A stretch of 64,000 nucleotides of DNA, taken from assembly GCF_016698645.1 (NCBI RefSeq), contig NZ_CP068047.1, positions 1-64,000 on the forward strand. The letters run 5' to 3'. Position numbers and translations under genes: made by a program. Source of the stretch: Devosia oryziradicis. Lineage in GTDB: Bacteria > Pseudomonadota > Alphaproteobacteria > Rhizobiales > Devosiaceae. This document shows positions 8,126 to 16,460 of this stretch, piece by piece (within the stretch, counting starts at the first letter, position 1; each line of letters starts with the position of its first letter). Below the pieces are notes generated by a model. That model made no database searches. It was not told where the DNA came from and was given only the letters and a program-made list of their open reading frames with translations.

Positions 8126-9621
8126 CAGGAATCCAGCAGCTGGTGCTGCTCGCTGTTGGACTTTTCGAGGGCCTCGACGAGATTGGCTTCCTCATTGAAG
8201 TAGCGGGCCCGTTCGGCGAATTGCGGCTTGGTTATGCCGGTCGAGCGGTGCTTGCCCACCAGCATGCCGTTACTATCCTCGCCCAGGATGTCGTAGAGGA
8301 AGATGTCCTGGGTGACGATCACGTCGCCTTCCATGCCGAGGATCTCGGTGATGTGGGTAATGCGGCGCGAACCGTCGCGCAGGCGGGCGGCCTGGACCAC
8401 GACGTCGATGGACGAGGTGATCATTTCGCGAATGGTGCGGCTGGGGAGGCTGTAGCCGCCCATGGTGATCATCGATTCAAGACGGCTGAGCGCTTCGCGC
8501 GGGCTGTTGGCGTGCAGCGTGCCCATCGATCCGTCGTGGCCCGTATTCATCGCCTGGAGCAGGTCGAATGATTCAGGGCCGCGGACTTCGCCGACGATGA
8601 TGCGTTCGGGGCGCATACGCAGGCAGTTCTTGATGAGATCGCGCATGGTGATCTCGCCTTCGCCTTCCAGGTTCGGCGGACGGGTTTCGAGACGAACCAC
8701 ATGCGGCTGCTGCAGCTGCAGTTCGGCCGAATCTTCGCAGGTGATGACGCGCTCGTCCTTCTCGATGAAGGCGGTGAGGCAGTTGAGCAAGGTGGTCTTG
8801 CCCGAGCCGGTACCGCCCGAGATCAGCACATTGGCGCGGACGCGGCCCAGGATGCGCAGCACTTCGGCGCCTTCTGGCGAGATGGAGTTGTACTTGACCA
8901 GCTGCTGGAGGGTCAGCTTGTCCTTCTTGAACTTACGGATGGTGAGTGCGGCACCGTCGATGGCCAGCGGGGGCGCGATGACGTTGACGCGCGAGCCGTC
9001 TGGCAAGCGGGCGTCGCAGATCGGCGAGCTTTCATCGACGCGGCGGCCAACCTGGGACACGATGCGCTGGCAAACATTCATCAGGTGGGCGTCGTCGCGG
9101 AAGCGCACGTTGGTGAGACGCACCTTGCCGGCGACTTCGATGTAGCACTTCTGCGAGCCGTTCACCATGATGTCGGCGATGTCGTCGCGGGCCAGCAGCG
9201 GCTCGAGCGGACCATAGCCCAGCACGTCGTTGCAGATGTCCTCGAGCAGGTCTTCCTGCTCGGAAATGGACATGATGATGGACTTGAGCGCGATGATCTC
9301 GGCGACGATGTCGCGGATTTCCTCGCGCGCCGCGTCCTGGTCCATGGTCGCGAGCTGGCTGAGGTCGATGGAATCGATCAGCGCGTTGAAAATGGCGGAC
9401 TTGGTGTGGAAATATTCCTTGTCGCGCGCCGCATCGGCGGGCGCGCGGACATCGAGCACCTCATCGCCGGCCCGCATGCGGGAGCCCATGGCGTCGCTGT
9501 CGGAGCTGCGGCGCGCCGGCGCTGGCGCCTCGACCCGCGGTGGGGGCGCACTGGGGACCGGACGCGGCATTTCGCCGACGCCCGGGGTGTTGCCGCCAAA
9601 GGATGTGCGCTTGCCAAACAT
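8125..9621 (-). CDS. cpaF: CpaF/TadA secretion ATPase powering the Tad pilus
   Basis: The 498-residue hexameric ATPase drives Flp pilus extension and probably retraction. The first ~65 residues are Pro/Ala-rich and disordered. An N-terminal helical domain follows, then the RecA-like core with Walker A GGTGSGKT (269-276), the Asp box and Walker B region (RIIVGEVRGPE), and the His box (GHDGSMGTLHANS). All motifs expected in active VirB11/CpaF ATPases are present. It lies between cpaE and tadB in the operon, 32 bases after cpaE. Confidence 0.95.
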   Translation of the reverse strand: MFGKRTSFGGNTPGVGEMPRPVPSAPPPRVEAPAPARRSSDSDAMGSRMRAGDEVLDVRAPADAARDKEYFHTKSAIFNALIDSIDLSQLATMDQDAAREEIRDIVAEIIALKSIIMSISEQEDLLEDICNDVLGYGPLEPLLARDDIADIMVNGSQKCYIEVAGKVRLTNVRFRDDAHLMNVCQRIVSQVGRRVDESSPICDARLPDGSRVNVIAPPLAIDGAALTIRKFKKDKLTLQQLVKYNSISPEGAEVLRILGRVRANVLISGGTGSGKTTLLNCLTAFIEKDERVITCEDSAELQLQQPHVVRLETRPPNLEGEGEITMRDLIKNCLRMRPERIIVGEVRGPESFDLLQAMNTGHDGSMGTLHANSPREALSRLESMITMGGYSLPSRTIREMITSSIDVVVQAARLRDGSRRITHITEILGMEGDVIVTQDIFLYDILGEDSNGMLVGKHRSTGITKPQFAERARYFNEEANLVEALEKSNSEQHQLLDS

Positions 9622-9653
9622 GGTCGTCCTACCGTTCGAGAGCCCGAGCCGCC

Positions 9654-10925
9654 TCAGGCCCGCTTCTTGAGGAACGAGGGCAGCTTCATCAGGCTCGATG
9701 ACTTGCCCCCGGCATGGGTTGCCTGCCGCCCGGTCACATGCATGCCGATGGCGCGGTAGACGTCGTTGATCTTGTTGTTGGCCGCCACCTCGGCGATCAT
9801 CTGGCCGTTATTGGCAGCGGTGCCGAACAGCGCCGCATCAAAGGGCAGCTGGCCGATGAGCTGGCATTCCACCGAGCTGGCGAATTCGCCTGCATTGATC
9901 TCGGGCCGGCGCGGCATGGCCACCTTGTTGAGCACCAGGCATGGCGCATTCTCGGTGGGGCGAAGGGCCCTGACCGTGTCAGCAAGGTTCTTGGCATTGC
10001 GCAGGTTGGCCAGGTCCGGCTCGGCGACGATGACCACCTCGTCCACGGTGGCCAAGGTCTGGCGCACCCAGGCATTCCAGGCATGGGGAATGTCGAGCAC
10101 GACCATGGGCATGGTGTTCTGGCACAGTTCGAGAACCTGCTCGAATTCGCGCTCTTCGAAGTCGTAGGTGCGGTCCAGGGTGACCGGCGCGGTCAAGAGG
10201 CTGATATGGTTGGCCGCCTTGCTCATCAAGCGATCGAGCATGGTCTGGTCGACCTTCTGGTTGGCCATCAGGGCGTCGGCCAAGCCATGGGGTGGATCCT
10301 GGTTGAAGTTGAGGCCGGCAGTGCCGAAGGCCAGGTCCATGTCCAGGATGAGGCTGTCCTGCCGCAGGGCTGTAGCAATGGCCCAGGCGACGTTGTGCGC
10401 CACGGTCGAGCTGCCGGCACCGCCCTTGGCCGAAACAAAGGCCACGGTGCGGCCGATGGGAGCGGCATTCTCGGACGCGAACAGTTCGGTGATGGCGCTG
10501 ACGATCTGCTGGGCCGTTGCCGGCAGCACGATATACTCCGAAATGCCCGAGCGGATCAGCTCGCGATAGAGCAGCACGTCATTGACATGACCGAGCACCA
10601 CGACACGCGTGGAGGCGTCGCAAACCTCGGCCAGCCGTTCCAGCGCCACCGGAACTTCGTCCGGCGCCAACAGGGTCTCGACGATAATCAGGTTGGGCGT
10701 GGGGTTGGATTTATAGGTCTCCACCGCGCCGTCGATGCCGCCATTGTGCGTCGTCAGCGCCACCTTGGACATGCGCCGGTCATGGATGGCGCTTTCGACC
10801 AGTTGGGCAGTCTGGGAATGCTCGCAGAAGGCCTGGATGGTGATGCGGGGAATGAGCCGGGCGCCCGGTGAAATGTCGGCTGCGGGCTCTTCGGTCCGCT
10901 TGGGCTCAGATGACAGGAAACTCAT
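9654..10925 (-). CDS. cpaE: CpaE/TadZ pilus-localisation ATPase
   Basis: The 423-residue protein has an N-terminal receiver-like domain (about 28-150) that probably lacks phosphorylation. It is joined to a MinD/ParA-type ATPase domain starting at VAFVSAKGGAGSST (deviant Walker A at 166-174). The family places the Tad apparatus at its cellular site, often a pole. Residues after 400 are a basic tail. The gene lies between cpaC and cpaF, as in Caulobacter. The conserved KGGAGSST lysine suggests it binds ATP. Confidence 0.92.
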   Translation of the reverse strand: MSFLSSEPKRTEEPAADISPGARLIPRITIQAFCEHSQTAQLVESAIHDRRMSKVALTTHNGGIDGAVETYKSNPTPNLIIVETLLAPDEVPVALERLAEVCDASTRVVVLGHVNDVLLYRELIRSGISEYIVLPATAQQIVSAITELFASENAAPIGRTVAFVSAKGGAGSSTVAHNVAWAIATALRQDSLILDMDLAFGTAGLNFNQDPPHGLADALMANQKVDQTMLDRLMSKAANHISLLTAPVTLDRTYDFEEREFEQVLELCQNTMPMVVLDIPHAWNAWVRQTLATVDEVVIVAEPDLANLRNAKNLADTVRALRPTENAPCLVLNKVAMPRRPEINAGEFASSVECQLIGQLPFDAALFGTAANNGQMIAEVAANNKINDVYRAIGMHVTGRQATHAGGKSSSLMKLPSFLKKRA

Positions 10926-10951
10926 TAAACCATAACTCCTTGGGGCCGGCC

Positions 10952-12367
10952 TCAGTCGAGGACGAAACCGACCGAACCGCTGAACGTGCCGCGCATCTCG
11001 CCGCTTCCGGCGACCCCGTACATGGTCTCCAGCTTGCCCAGGAAGATGGCTTCGGCATCGCTGGCGACGGTGCTGCGGTCGGTGGGCACCGGGATTGAAT
11101 TGGCCGGGCTTGAGGTTACGAGGTAGGGCGTGACCAGGATTACCAGTTCGGTCTGCTCGGTCTGGAAGTCGCGCGAGCGGAACAGCGCACCCAGGATCGG
11201 AATATCGCCCAGGCCAGGGAACTGATTGATCTGCTGGCGAGCGGTCTCCTGGAGCAAGCCGCCAATCGCCAGTGTCGTGCCGGTCTGCAGTTCGACCGAG
11301 GTATTGGCCTGGCGCTTGGTGATCGAGAAATCGGCCTGCGGCTCGGATACCGAGGTATCGACAGTCAGGGCGATGACGCCGTTCGACTTGACGGTTGGGG
11401 TGAACGCGAGTTCCACGCCATATGGCTTGAAGATGACGGTTTGGGTCTGGTTGGTGATATCGTAGGTCGAATAGGGCAATTCGCCACCCGCCAGGAACTT
11501 GGCCGGCTGACCGGAAATGGCCGTCAGTGTCGGCTGGGCCAGGACGCGCAGTGCGCCACGTCCCTCGAGGGCCCGGATGGCGGCCTCGATCTGGACGCCC
11601 CCGATATTGAAGCCGGCATCGATTCCGCTCGGGGTGAACGTGTTGTTCATCGGCACGTTGTTGAAGCCGAAGTTGGCCGTGCCAATGCTGAAGGCGGCGC
11701 CCAGGTTGATGCCGAACTGCTTGGCGACGTCGCGCTTCACTTCCGACACGGTGACCTGGAGCATGACCTGCTGGGCACCCGCGACGTCCAGAATATTGGC
11801 GACGTTGTCCGGGCCACCGGCAAATTGCACCGCCACCTGGGTCGCCCGTTCGCGGTCCTCTCCCGAGAGCACGTTGCCCGTCAGCACCACGCGATTGGTA
11901 CCGCCGCCCAGGGTGACCGATTCAACATGGATATTGGATCCGGGAATGATGCGCGCGAGCGCCGCCTGCAGCGCGTTGCCCACCTGGGACGGCTCTTCGA
12001 TCACCTTGACGTCGAGGACCGCAATCGTCTGCCCCCGGTCATCGAGGAAGAAGATATTGGTGTCGCCCCCGGTAATGCCCTGAATGATGGCCCGCGTGCG
12101 GGTGCGCATGATGGCGGCGGCCACCGATGGCTGCGAAACGATGACCTCGGCAGCGCCTGCGGGCAGGTCGACCAGGGCGGTCTTGTTGATCTCGACCTGG
12201 AACTTGCGCGTGGCACCATAGGCGGCCGGGCTGATGGTAACCTGGGTTTCCTGAGCGATCGTGGCAGTTGCGCCTGCGGAGCCCAGCAGGCCGAGGGCCA
12301 GCAGCGGCACGACGATCAGACCGGCGGCGCGGCGGCGGAACATGGTGAACGGATTGGTCATGATCAT
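10952..12367 (-). CDS. cpaC: CpaC/RcpA outer-membrane secretin of the Tad pilus
   Basis: The 471-residue secretin forms the outer-membrane ring through which the Flp pilus passes. It has a signal peptide (about 1-36, cleaved near GATATIAQE) and an N-terminal pilus-formation domain with VGxP-like segments (about 45-120). A BON/N1-like region follows, then the C-terminal secretin domain, seen in VLAQPTLTAISGQPAKFLAG and the closing FRSRDFQTEQTELVILVTP. Two ATG codons, 12367 and 12361, are possible; the second has the better-spaced GGAG. It follows cpaB by eight bases. Confidence 0.93.
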   Translation of the reverse strand: MIMTNPFTMFRRRAAGLIVVPLLALGLLGSAGATATIAQETQVTISPAAYGATRKFQVEINKTALVDLPAGAAEVIVSQPSVAAAIMRTRTRAIIQGITGGDTNIFFLDDRGQTIAVLDVKVIEEPSQVGNALQAALARIIPGSNIHVESVTLGGGTNRVVLTGNVLSGEDRERATQVAVQFAGGPDNVANILDVAGAQQVMLQVTVSEVKRDVAKQFGINLGAAFSIGTANFGFNNVPMNNTFTPSGIDAGFNIGGVQIEAAIRALEGRGALRVLAQPTLTAISGQPAKFLAGGELPYSTYDITNQTQTVIFKPYGVELAFTPTVKSNGVIALTVDTSVSEPQADFSITKRQANTSVELQTGTTLAIGGLLQETARQQINQFPGLGDIPILGALFRSRDFQTEQTELVILVTPYLVTSSPANSIPVPTDRSTVASDAEAIFLGKLETMYGVAGSGEMRGTFSGSVGFVLD

Positions 12368-12375
12368 CTCCGCCC

Positions 12376-13266
12376 CTACTGGGGCACCACCTGTGGTTCG
12401 ACGGACGTGCCGGACTGCGGCGTCATGGACTGGTTGGTCGTCGCTGGGTCGACCTGGTTGCCGGCAAGCACCGACTGCTCCTTGCCGAAGCGGATCAGCC
12501 GGACGGTCTGATTGGAGTTCCCAGCCTCGGCGACGGTGGTCTTGTTGAAGTCGACGACCGACCGCAGCGCCAGCGACAGCTGGCCCAGGCTGGAGGCGTT
12601 GATCAGCGTTTCGGCCTGGCCGGGGCTGAGTTCGAGCGTGGCAATTGTCGAACTGTCAAAGGTAACGGGCGTCGGCGCCGGCGCGTTGGGATCTTCCTGG
12701 CCGCCGCTGGTGCCCATTTCGCCAAGGCGGGCGCCGATGGCCAACACGCGGACATTGGAGAGGATGACCCGAGACTGCTGCCCGGTATCGGTCTGGGTCG
12801 TCAGCACCACGTCGACATGGTCGTTGGGGACGATGAACCCACCGGCGCTGGTTTCGGCCGAAACGCCGACCGAAACGCCACGCATACCCTCGGCAAGAAC
12901 GGCTGAGAGGTAACCCTGATCGGCCCGGACCAGCTTGGCCTCACGGATGGGCTCGCCCGGGAAGAATTCGAAACGGGCAACGGCGCCCTTGAGGTCAACG
13001 GGCGCATCGGGCATGGCAGAGATGGTCACGTATTCGGGGCGAACAGCGCCCTCGGGCCAATCCTGCCACTCGACCGAAGCCTCGCTCAGCCGCTCGCCCA
13101 TGCCGATCGGGCTCTTGGCGACCAGAATCTGGGTCTTGGCCTCCTGGACCACCTCGGTCTGCACGACCTGTTGCGGCGCCGGACGGCTGCCACGGGTGAC
13201 CAGGAATGCCGCCAGGCCGCCGGCGACAAGCGCCACAAGCAACAGGATGATACGCGCCGGCTTCAT
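12376..13266 (-). CDS. cpaB: CpaB/RcpC pilus assembly protein with SAF domain
   Basis: The 296-residue protein begins with an N-terminal membrane anchor or signal (residues 4-25). A SAF (antifreeze/flagellar FlgA-like) domain covers about 45-115, and an RcpC/CpaB domain follows with the typical GMRGVSVGVSAETSAGGF and VPNDHVDVVLT segments. RcpC stabilises the secretin in the periplasm. The ATG at 13266 has a GGAG/GAGG site; the frame stays open to 13329 without a better start. A 206-base gap separates it from cpaA and may carry a second promoter (see 13344-13373). Confidence 0.9.
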   Translation of the reverse strand: MKPARIILLLVALVAGGLAAFLVTRGSRPAPQQVVQTEVVQEAKTQILVAKSPIGMGERLSEASVEWQDWPEGAVRPEYVTISAMPDAPVDLKGAVARFEFFPGEPIREAKLVRADQGYLSAVLAEGMRGVSVGVSAETSAGGFIVPNDHVDVVLTTQTDTGQQSRVILSNVRVLAIGARLGEMGTSGGQEDPNAPAPTPVTFDSSTIATLELSPGQAETLINASSLGQLSLALRSVVDFNKTTVAEAGNSNQTVRLIRFGKEQSVLAGNQVDPATTNQSMTPQSGTSVEPQVVPQ

Positions 13267-13472
13267 AGCCTCACTCCGGTTATACGCGGGCGCAAAAGCC
13301 CAGTTCCACCGGATGAAGTCTGAACGCAAAGGGTCAAAGTTTGGTTAACCGGAGCTTTGCGGATGCGGTTAACAATATGTAAATTTTAGCTTTTTGCCTT
13401 TTGGCCAGCAAAAGACGACCGCCTGTTGCGGTTTACTGTCTCAATCGCACCCGTTTACTTCGGACAGCGTGA
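13267..13472. promoter_or_regulatory. AT-rich cpaA-cpaB spacer with paired GTTAAC sites
   Basis: This 206-base spacer within the tad operon is strikingly AT-rich around 13330-13420. It holds two GTTAAC hexamers at 13344-13349 and 13368-13373, 24 bases apart. GTTAAC contains the half-site TTAAC(C) of the alphaproteobacterial cell-cycle regulator CtrA, which controls pilus genes in Caulobacter. I infer a possible internal promoter for cpaB onward. I do not see the full TTAA-N7-TTAA spacing. Confidence 0.4.
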
Positions 13473-13973
13473 TCAGGCGACGAGACGTTCGAAAATGACT
13501 GAATTGGAGTAGGTCAGCAGGCCGGCGAGGGCCAGCGCGATGCCATAGGGCACACCGCTTTTGCGGTCATGCAGGCGTTCCAGCCAGCGATAGCGGGCCA
13601 GGAAGGGCGTCAGCGGCATGCGCCGCAATGCCAGGATGGCGAGGGTCAGCACGCCGCCAAGCAGTGCAGCGTAGACCAGATAGGGCACGGTTAGGCCAAA
13701 GCCGAGCCACAGGGTCGTGGCCGCAGCAAGCTTGGCGTCTCCGCCACCGATCACCCTGACCGCGAACAGCGCAAAGCCGGCAGCCAGCACGACCAGGGCG
13801 CAGGCCACGTGCATGGCAAACTGCTGCAGCGGCAGATTGATGGCGATAGCGACCACGAAGAAGCAGGCGACGAGGAACAGGACCAGCTTGTTGGAGATGC
13901 GCATGGTCAGCAAATCGGAGGATGCCGCGAGAGCCATCGCGGCCGGAAAGAGCAGCAATGCAACCATGGACAT
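13473..13973 (-). CDS. cpaA: CpaA/TadV prepilin peptidase
   Basis: This 166-residue polytopic aspartic protease removes the leader from Flp and from TadE/F-type pseudopilins at the inner membrane. The two catalytic aspartates expected for the family are Asp20 (ASSDLLTMRISN) and Asp79 (in the GGGD motif, VIGGGDAKLAA). About five membrane segments are visible. It lacks the N-terminal methylase domain of PilD, which is normal for TadV/CpaA. It lies directly downstream of flp, whose terminator precedes it, so some expression may depend on readthrough or its own promoter. Confidence 0.92.
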   Translation of the reverse strand: MSMVALLLFPAAMALAASSDLLTMRISNKLVLFLVACFFVVAIAINLPLQQFAMHVACALVVLAAGFALFAVRVIGGGDAKLAAATTLWLGFGLTVPYLVYAALLGGVLTLAILALRRMPLTPFLARYRWLERLHDRKSGVPYGIALALAGLLTYSNSVIFERLVA

Positions 13974-14042
13974 TTCTTCCTCCCTCTCGGAAACGAAACC
14001 TCGTCCGTCACAGTGCCAGCGCGCCGTTAAGAAAGCTCAAAT

Positions 14043-14071
14043 AGAAAGGGAGGAGCACATGCGCTCCTCCC
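14043..14071 (-). terminator. Rho-independent terminator downstream of flp
   Basis: On the minus strand, GGGAGGAGC (complement of 14063-14071), a six-base loop and GCTCCTCCC (complement of 14048-14056) form a perfect nine-base-pair stem. TTTCTATTT follows. It lies 28 bases after the flp stop and 70 bases before cpaA. A partial terminator here would allow far more flp transcript than machinery transcript, as is typical for major pilin genes. Confidence 0.8.
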
Positions 14072-14098
14072 TGGATCATTCGATCTATCGAATGCCGC

Positions 14099-14272
14099 TT
14101 ACGGCACGTCGACGTCGAGCTGGCCGGCGATACCGTTGAACAGATCACCCAGATTGGTACCCAGCGTGGTGGCGGCAAGAATGATGCCGACAGAGATCAG
14201 AGCGGCGATAAGGCCGTATTCAATTGCGGTCGCGCCAGACTCGTCCTGCGCGAAACGTGCGAAGATGTTCAT
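14099..14272 (-). CDS. flp: Flp-type major pilin subunit
   Basis: Translated by hand, this is a 57-residue Flp/Fap pilin: a short positively charged leader (MNIFARFAQDESG), then the processing site G13|A14 with Glu18 and Tyr19 (ATAIEYGLIA). This is the diagnostic Flp motif with Glu at +5 and Tyr at +6. A single hydrophobic helix (about 19-37) and a short polar tail ending DVDVP follow. CpaA should cleave it, and CpaF/TadB/TadC polymerise it into adhesive pili. It heads the minus-strand tad genes and is followed by a strong terminator. Its small size makes it easy to overlook. Confidence 0.95.
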   Translation of the reverse strand: MNIFARFAQDESGATAIEYGLIAALISVGIILAATTLGTNLGDLFNGIAGQLDVDVP

Positions 14273-14658
14273 TCCCAGGCTCCATTTTTACGTCATCAAG
14301 GACGTCATCGTTCGACACGTCAAACATCGAACATCGCCAACCTAGGGTGCAGGTCTTGAAATTGCGTTAATTGATATGCGGATCGAACAACGTCTCGTCG
14401 GTGATTTGCTATCGTTTTCAGCGAGTTAACGAGACACCTTGCATTTTACATATCCATGCGGCACCGCGGTATATTATTCAAATTTGAGCTGATATTGGCA
14501 CAATGCGAATTGGCTCAAGAACACATTTGCATTTATTGCCATTGCTTTGGTTCTTTTCATCGCGCACGCCCGTGGTTGTTGTGCCTCGAGCATTTGCCAA
14601 AAATAAACCATTCTGCCGGAAAGTGTGGGGATCGAGTATCAGTACGCCGGAACCGCCC
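14273..14658. promoter_or_regulatory. Divergent AT-rich intergenic region between flp and the CpaC-N-like gene
   Basis: These 386 bases have no supported gene and are much richer in A+T than their surroundings. They must hold the flp promoter (minus strand) and one for the plus-strand gene at 14659. A GTTAAC site lies at 14425-14430 and a GTTAATTGATAT run near 14366. I could not identify convincing -35/-10 boxes. A plus-strand frame is open from 14503 but without pilus-like sequence until 14659. Confidence 0.5.
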
Positions 14659-15114
14659 ATGCGCCACACGCTAGTTGCCGCCTTCGCACTTTGCCTCTCG
14701 CTGGCAACGGGTTTGGCCCCAGCACCGGTCAGCGCCCAGGAAGGCGCGCCGATCAACGTCAACGTCAATATGGCGCGCATCCTGCGCATCAATACCGCTG
14801 CAGCCACCGTCATCGTGGGAAATCCGGGCGTGGCCGATGTCACCATCCAGGACCCGCAGACGCTGATCCTGACCGGCAAGAGCTACGGCCAGACCAACCT
14901 GATCGTGCTCGACAGCGCCGGCAATCCGATCGCGGATACGCTGATCGAGGTGGTCCAGATGCAGGCCGGCATCGTCACGGTTTACCAGGGGCAGGCCCGC
15001 ACGAGCCTGGCCTGCGCGCCGGTTTGCCAGCAGGTCGTGATGATGGGCGATGACGCGACCTTCTCGTCCCAGGTGGTGGCTTCGACGCAACTGGTCCAGC
15101 AACTGGCCAACTGA
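14659..15114 (+). CDS. Stand-alone pilus-formation N-domain protein (CpaC N-terminal-like)
   Basis: This 151-residue secreted protein has a signal peptide (about 1-27, cleavage near VSAQ|EGAP). It is followed by the same small domain that starts CpaC secretins (about 30-105: NMARILRI, VIVGNPGVADVTIQDP, GKSYGQTNLIVLD). It lacks any secretin domain. The tail has a Cys pair, CAPVC, that may form a disulfide. Similar short genes sit beside tad loci in Rhizobiales, but their role is not established. It could bind the secretin or cap it. It is transcribed away from flp and toward two pseudopilin genes. Confidence 0.8.
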   Translation: MRHTLVAAFALCLSLATGLAPAPVSAQEGAPINVNVNMARILRINTAAATVIVGNPGVADVTIQDPQTLILTGKSYGQTNLIVLDSAGNPIADTLIEVVQMQAGIVTVYQGQARTSLACAPVCQQVVMMGDDATFSSQVVASTQLVQQLAN

Positions 15115-15205
15115 CATTCACCCCAAGTTAACCGTTACGGCAGTGACCCGTCCGCGCAGGGCCGGTCATAACCTTCGGTTATCCATGCAAAGCTAGTGTC
15201 GCGGC

Positions 15206-15835
15206 GTGACAACCGGGCGCCGACACATGACTGGCACTGCTGCATTGCCAACGGCTCGATCTCCGCTTCGGCGGTGGCGCGGTTTTGCGCGTGACGAAAG
15301 CGGCGTGACGGCGATCGAGTTCGGGCTGCTGGCCGTTCCTTTCTTTTCCATCCTGGGCGCAATTCTGGAGACCTCGCTGGTGTTTCTCTCCGGCCAGGTG
15401 CTCGAAAGCGCCGTGCAGGACGCCAGCCGGCTGATCCGTACCGGCCAGGCGCAGAGCGCGGGCATGAACGCCGCCGCGTTCAAGGACCTGGTCTGCGACG
15501 GCACATTCGGGCTCATCCGCGACTGCAATGGCCTGCATGTCGAGGTCAGGGTCGTCAACACGTTCAATGACGTGAACGTCTCGGCGCCGGTCAACTGGAC
15601 CTGCGCCGCGCCGGGTCCCGGGCAAACCCAGGCTCAGGCGGATGCGGCCTGCGCGACTTGGACCCGGCCCGAGGGTTATTCACCCGGCGTGGGCTCGAGC
15701 ATCGTCACCGTACAGGTCTACTACAAGTGGCCGGTTATCGTGCCCTTTGGCGGCCTGGGACTGTCCAACCTGCCGGATGGGCGCCGCGTATTGGGTGCGG
15801 CCGCCGTGTTCCGCAACGAGCCGTTCATATCGTGA
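15206..15835 (+). CDS. TadE-family pseudopilin
   Basis: The ~209-residue protein has a basic N-terminus, then ESGVTAIEFGLLAVPFF, which matches the TadE/F processing site (cleavage before VTAIEF) and hydrophobic helix. A periplasmic domain follows with four Cys residues (CDGTF, RDCNG, WTCAA, ACATW) that may pair. TadE/F pseudopilins are processed by CpaA/TadV and are needed for Flp pilus assembly. GTG 15206 or ATG 15227 are both possible starts and neither has a strong ribosome site. The stop overlaps the next gene's GTG. Confidence 0.85.
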   Translation: MTTGRRHMTGTAALPTARSPLRRWRGFARDESGVTAIEFGLLAVPFFSILGAILETSLVFLSGQVLESAVQDASRLIRTGQAQSAGMNAAAFKDLVCDGTFGLIRDCNGLHVEVRVVNTFNDVNVSAPVNWTCAAPGPGQTQAQADAACATWTRPEGYSPGVGSSIVTVQVYYKWPVIVPFGGLGLSNLPDGRRVLGAAAVFRNEPFIS

Positions 15836-16392
15836 AGGGCGTACTGGCCAAGATGCGCCTGCTGCGGCTGGGCGAAGCGGGTACGGCAGCGGTCGAATTC
15901 GCGCTGGTGCTGCCCGTCATGCTGATGCTCTATATCGGCTCAGTGGAAGTCACGGGACTGATTTCGGTCGACCGCAAGCTGCAATCGGCGGCCGGTTCGC
16001 TGGGCGACCTGGTTGCGCGGTCCGACACGACGATTACGGCCGCGACGCTCAAGGATTATTTCAAGGCCGCTGGCGGCATCATGACGCCCAATCCCGTCGC
16101 GGGCCTGCGCCAGGTCGTCACCCAGGTGCAGGTGCTGGCCGATGGCACGACCAAGGTGGTCTGGTCCCGCCAATCTCTGAACGGCACCTATAGTACTGGC
16201 CCGCATGCCGTTAATGCCGCCTTCCCTCTTCCTGTCGCCATGGTGAACATCGCCAAGGGCAAATATGTCATCGTGGCCGAGGGCTATTACGACTACACCC
16301 CGCTGTCCGGCTTTGCCTTCAACCAGACGGTCAACCTCTACCGCGAAAACTACTTCATGCCGCGCTTCGGCGGCAGCATCACGCTCAACTAG
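15832..16392 (+). CDS. Second TadE/TadF-type pseudopilin
   Basis: This ~186-residue protein has the leader-helix signature EAGTAAVEFALVLPVMLMLY near residues 14-33, again with Glu at +5 after the presumed cleavage Gly, and a ~150-residue periplasmic domain rich in beta-forming sequence. GTG 15832 overlaps the previous stop (GTGA), so the two pseudopilins are probably translationally coupled; ATG 15853 is an alternative. No large VWA-containing TadG is seen in the window. Confidence 0.85.
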   Translation: MKGVLAKMRLLRLGEAGTAAVEFALVLPVMLMLYIGSVEVTGLISVDRKLQSAAGSLGDLVARSDTTITAATLKDYFKAAGGIMTPNPVAGLRQVVTQVQVLADGTTKVVWSRQSLNGTYSTGPHAVNAAFPLPVAMVNIAKGKYVIVAEGYYDYTPLSGFAFNQTVNLYRENYFMPRFGGSITLN

Positions 16393-16460
16393 CCCGACTT
16401 GCGCCGACCTGGCGCCCATGCCAAAAGCCGCCCATTCTCTCCCTCCCCGGCGGTGTGCTC

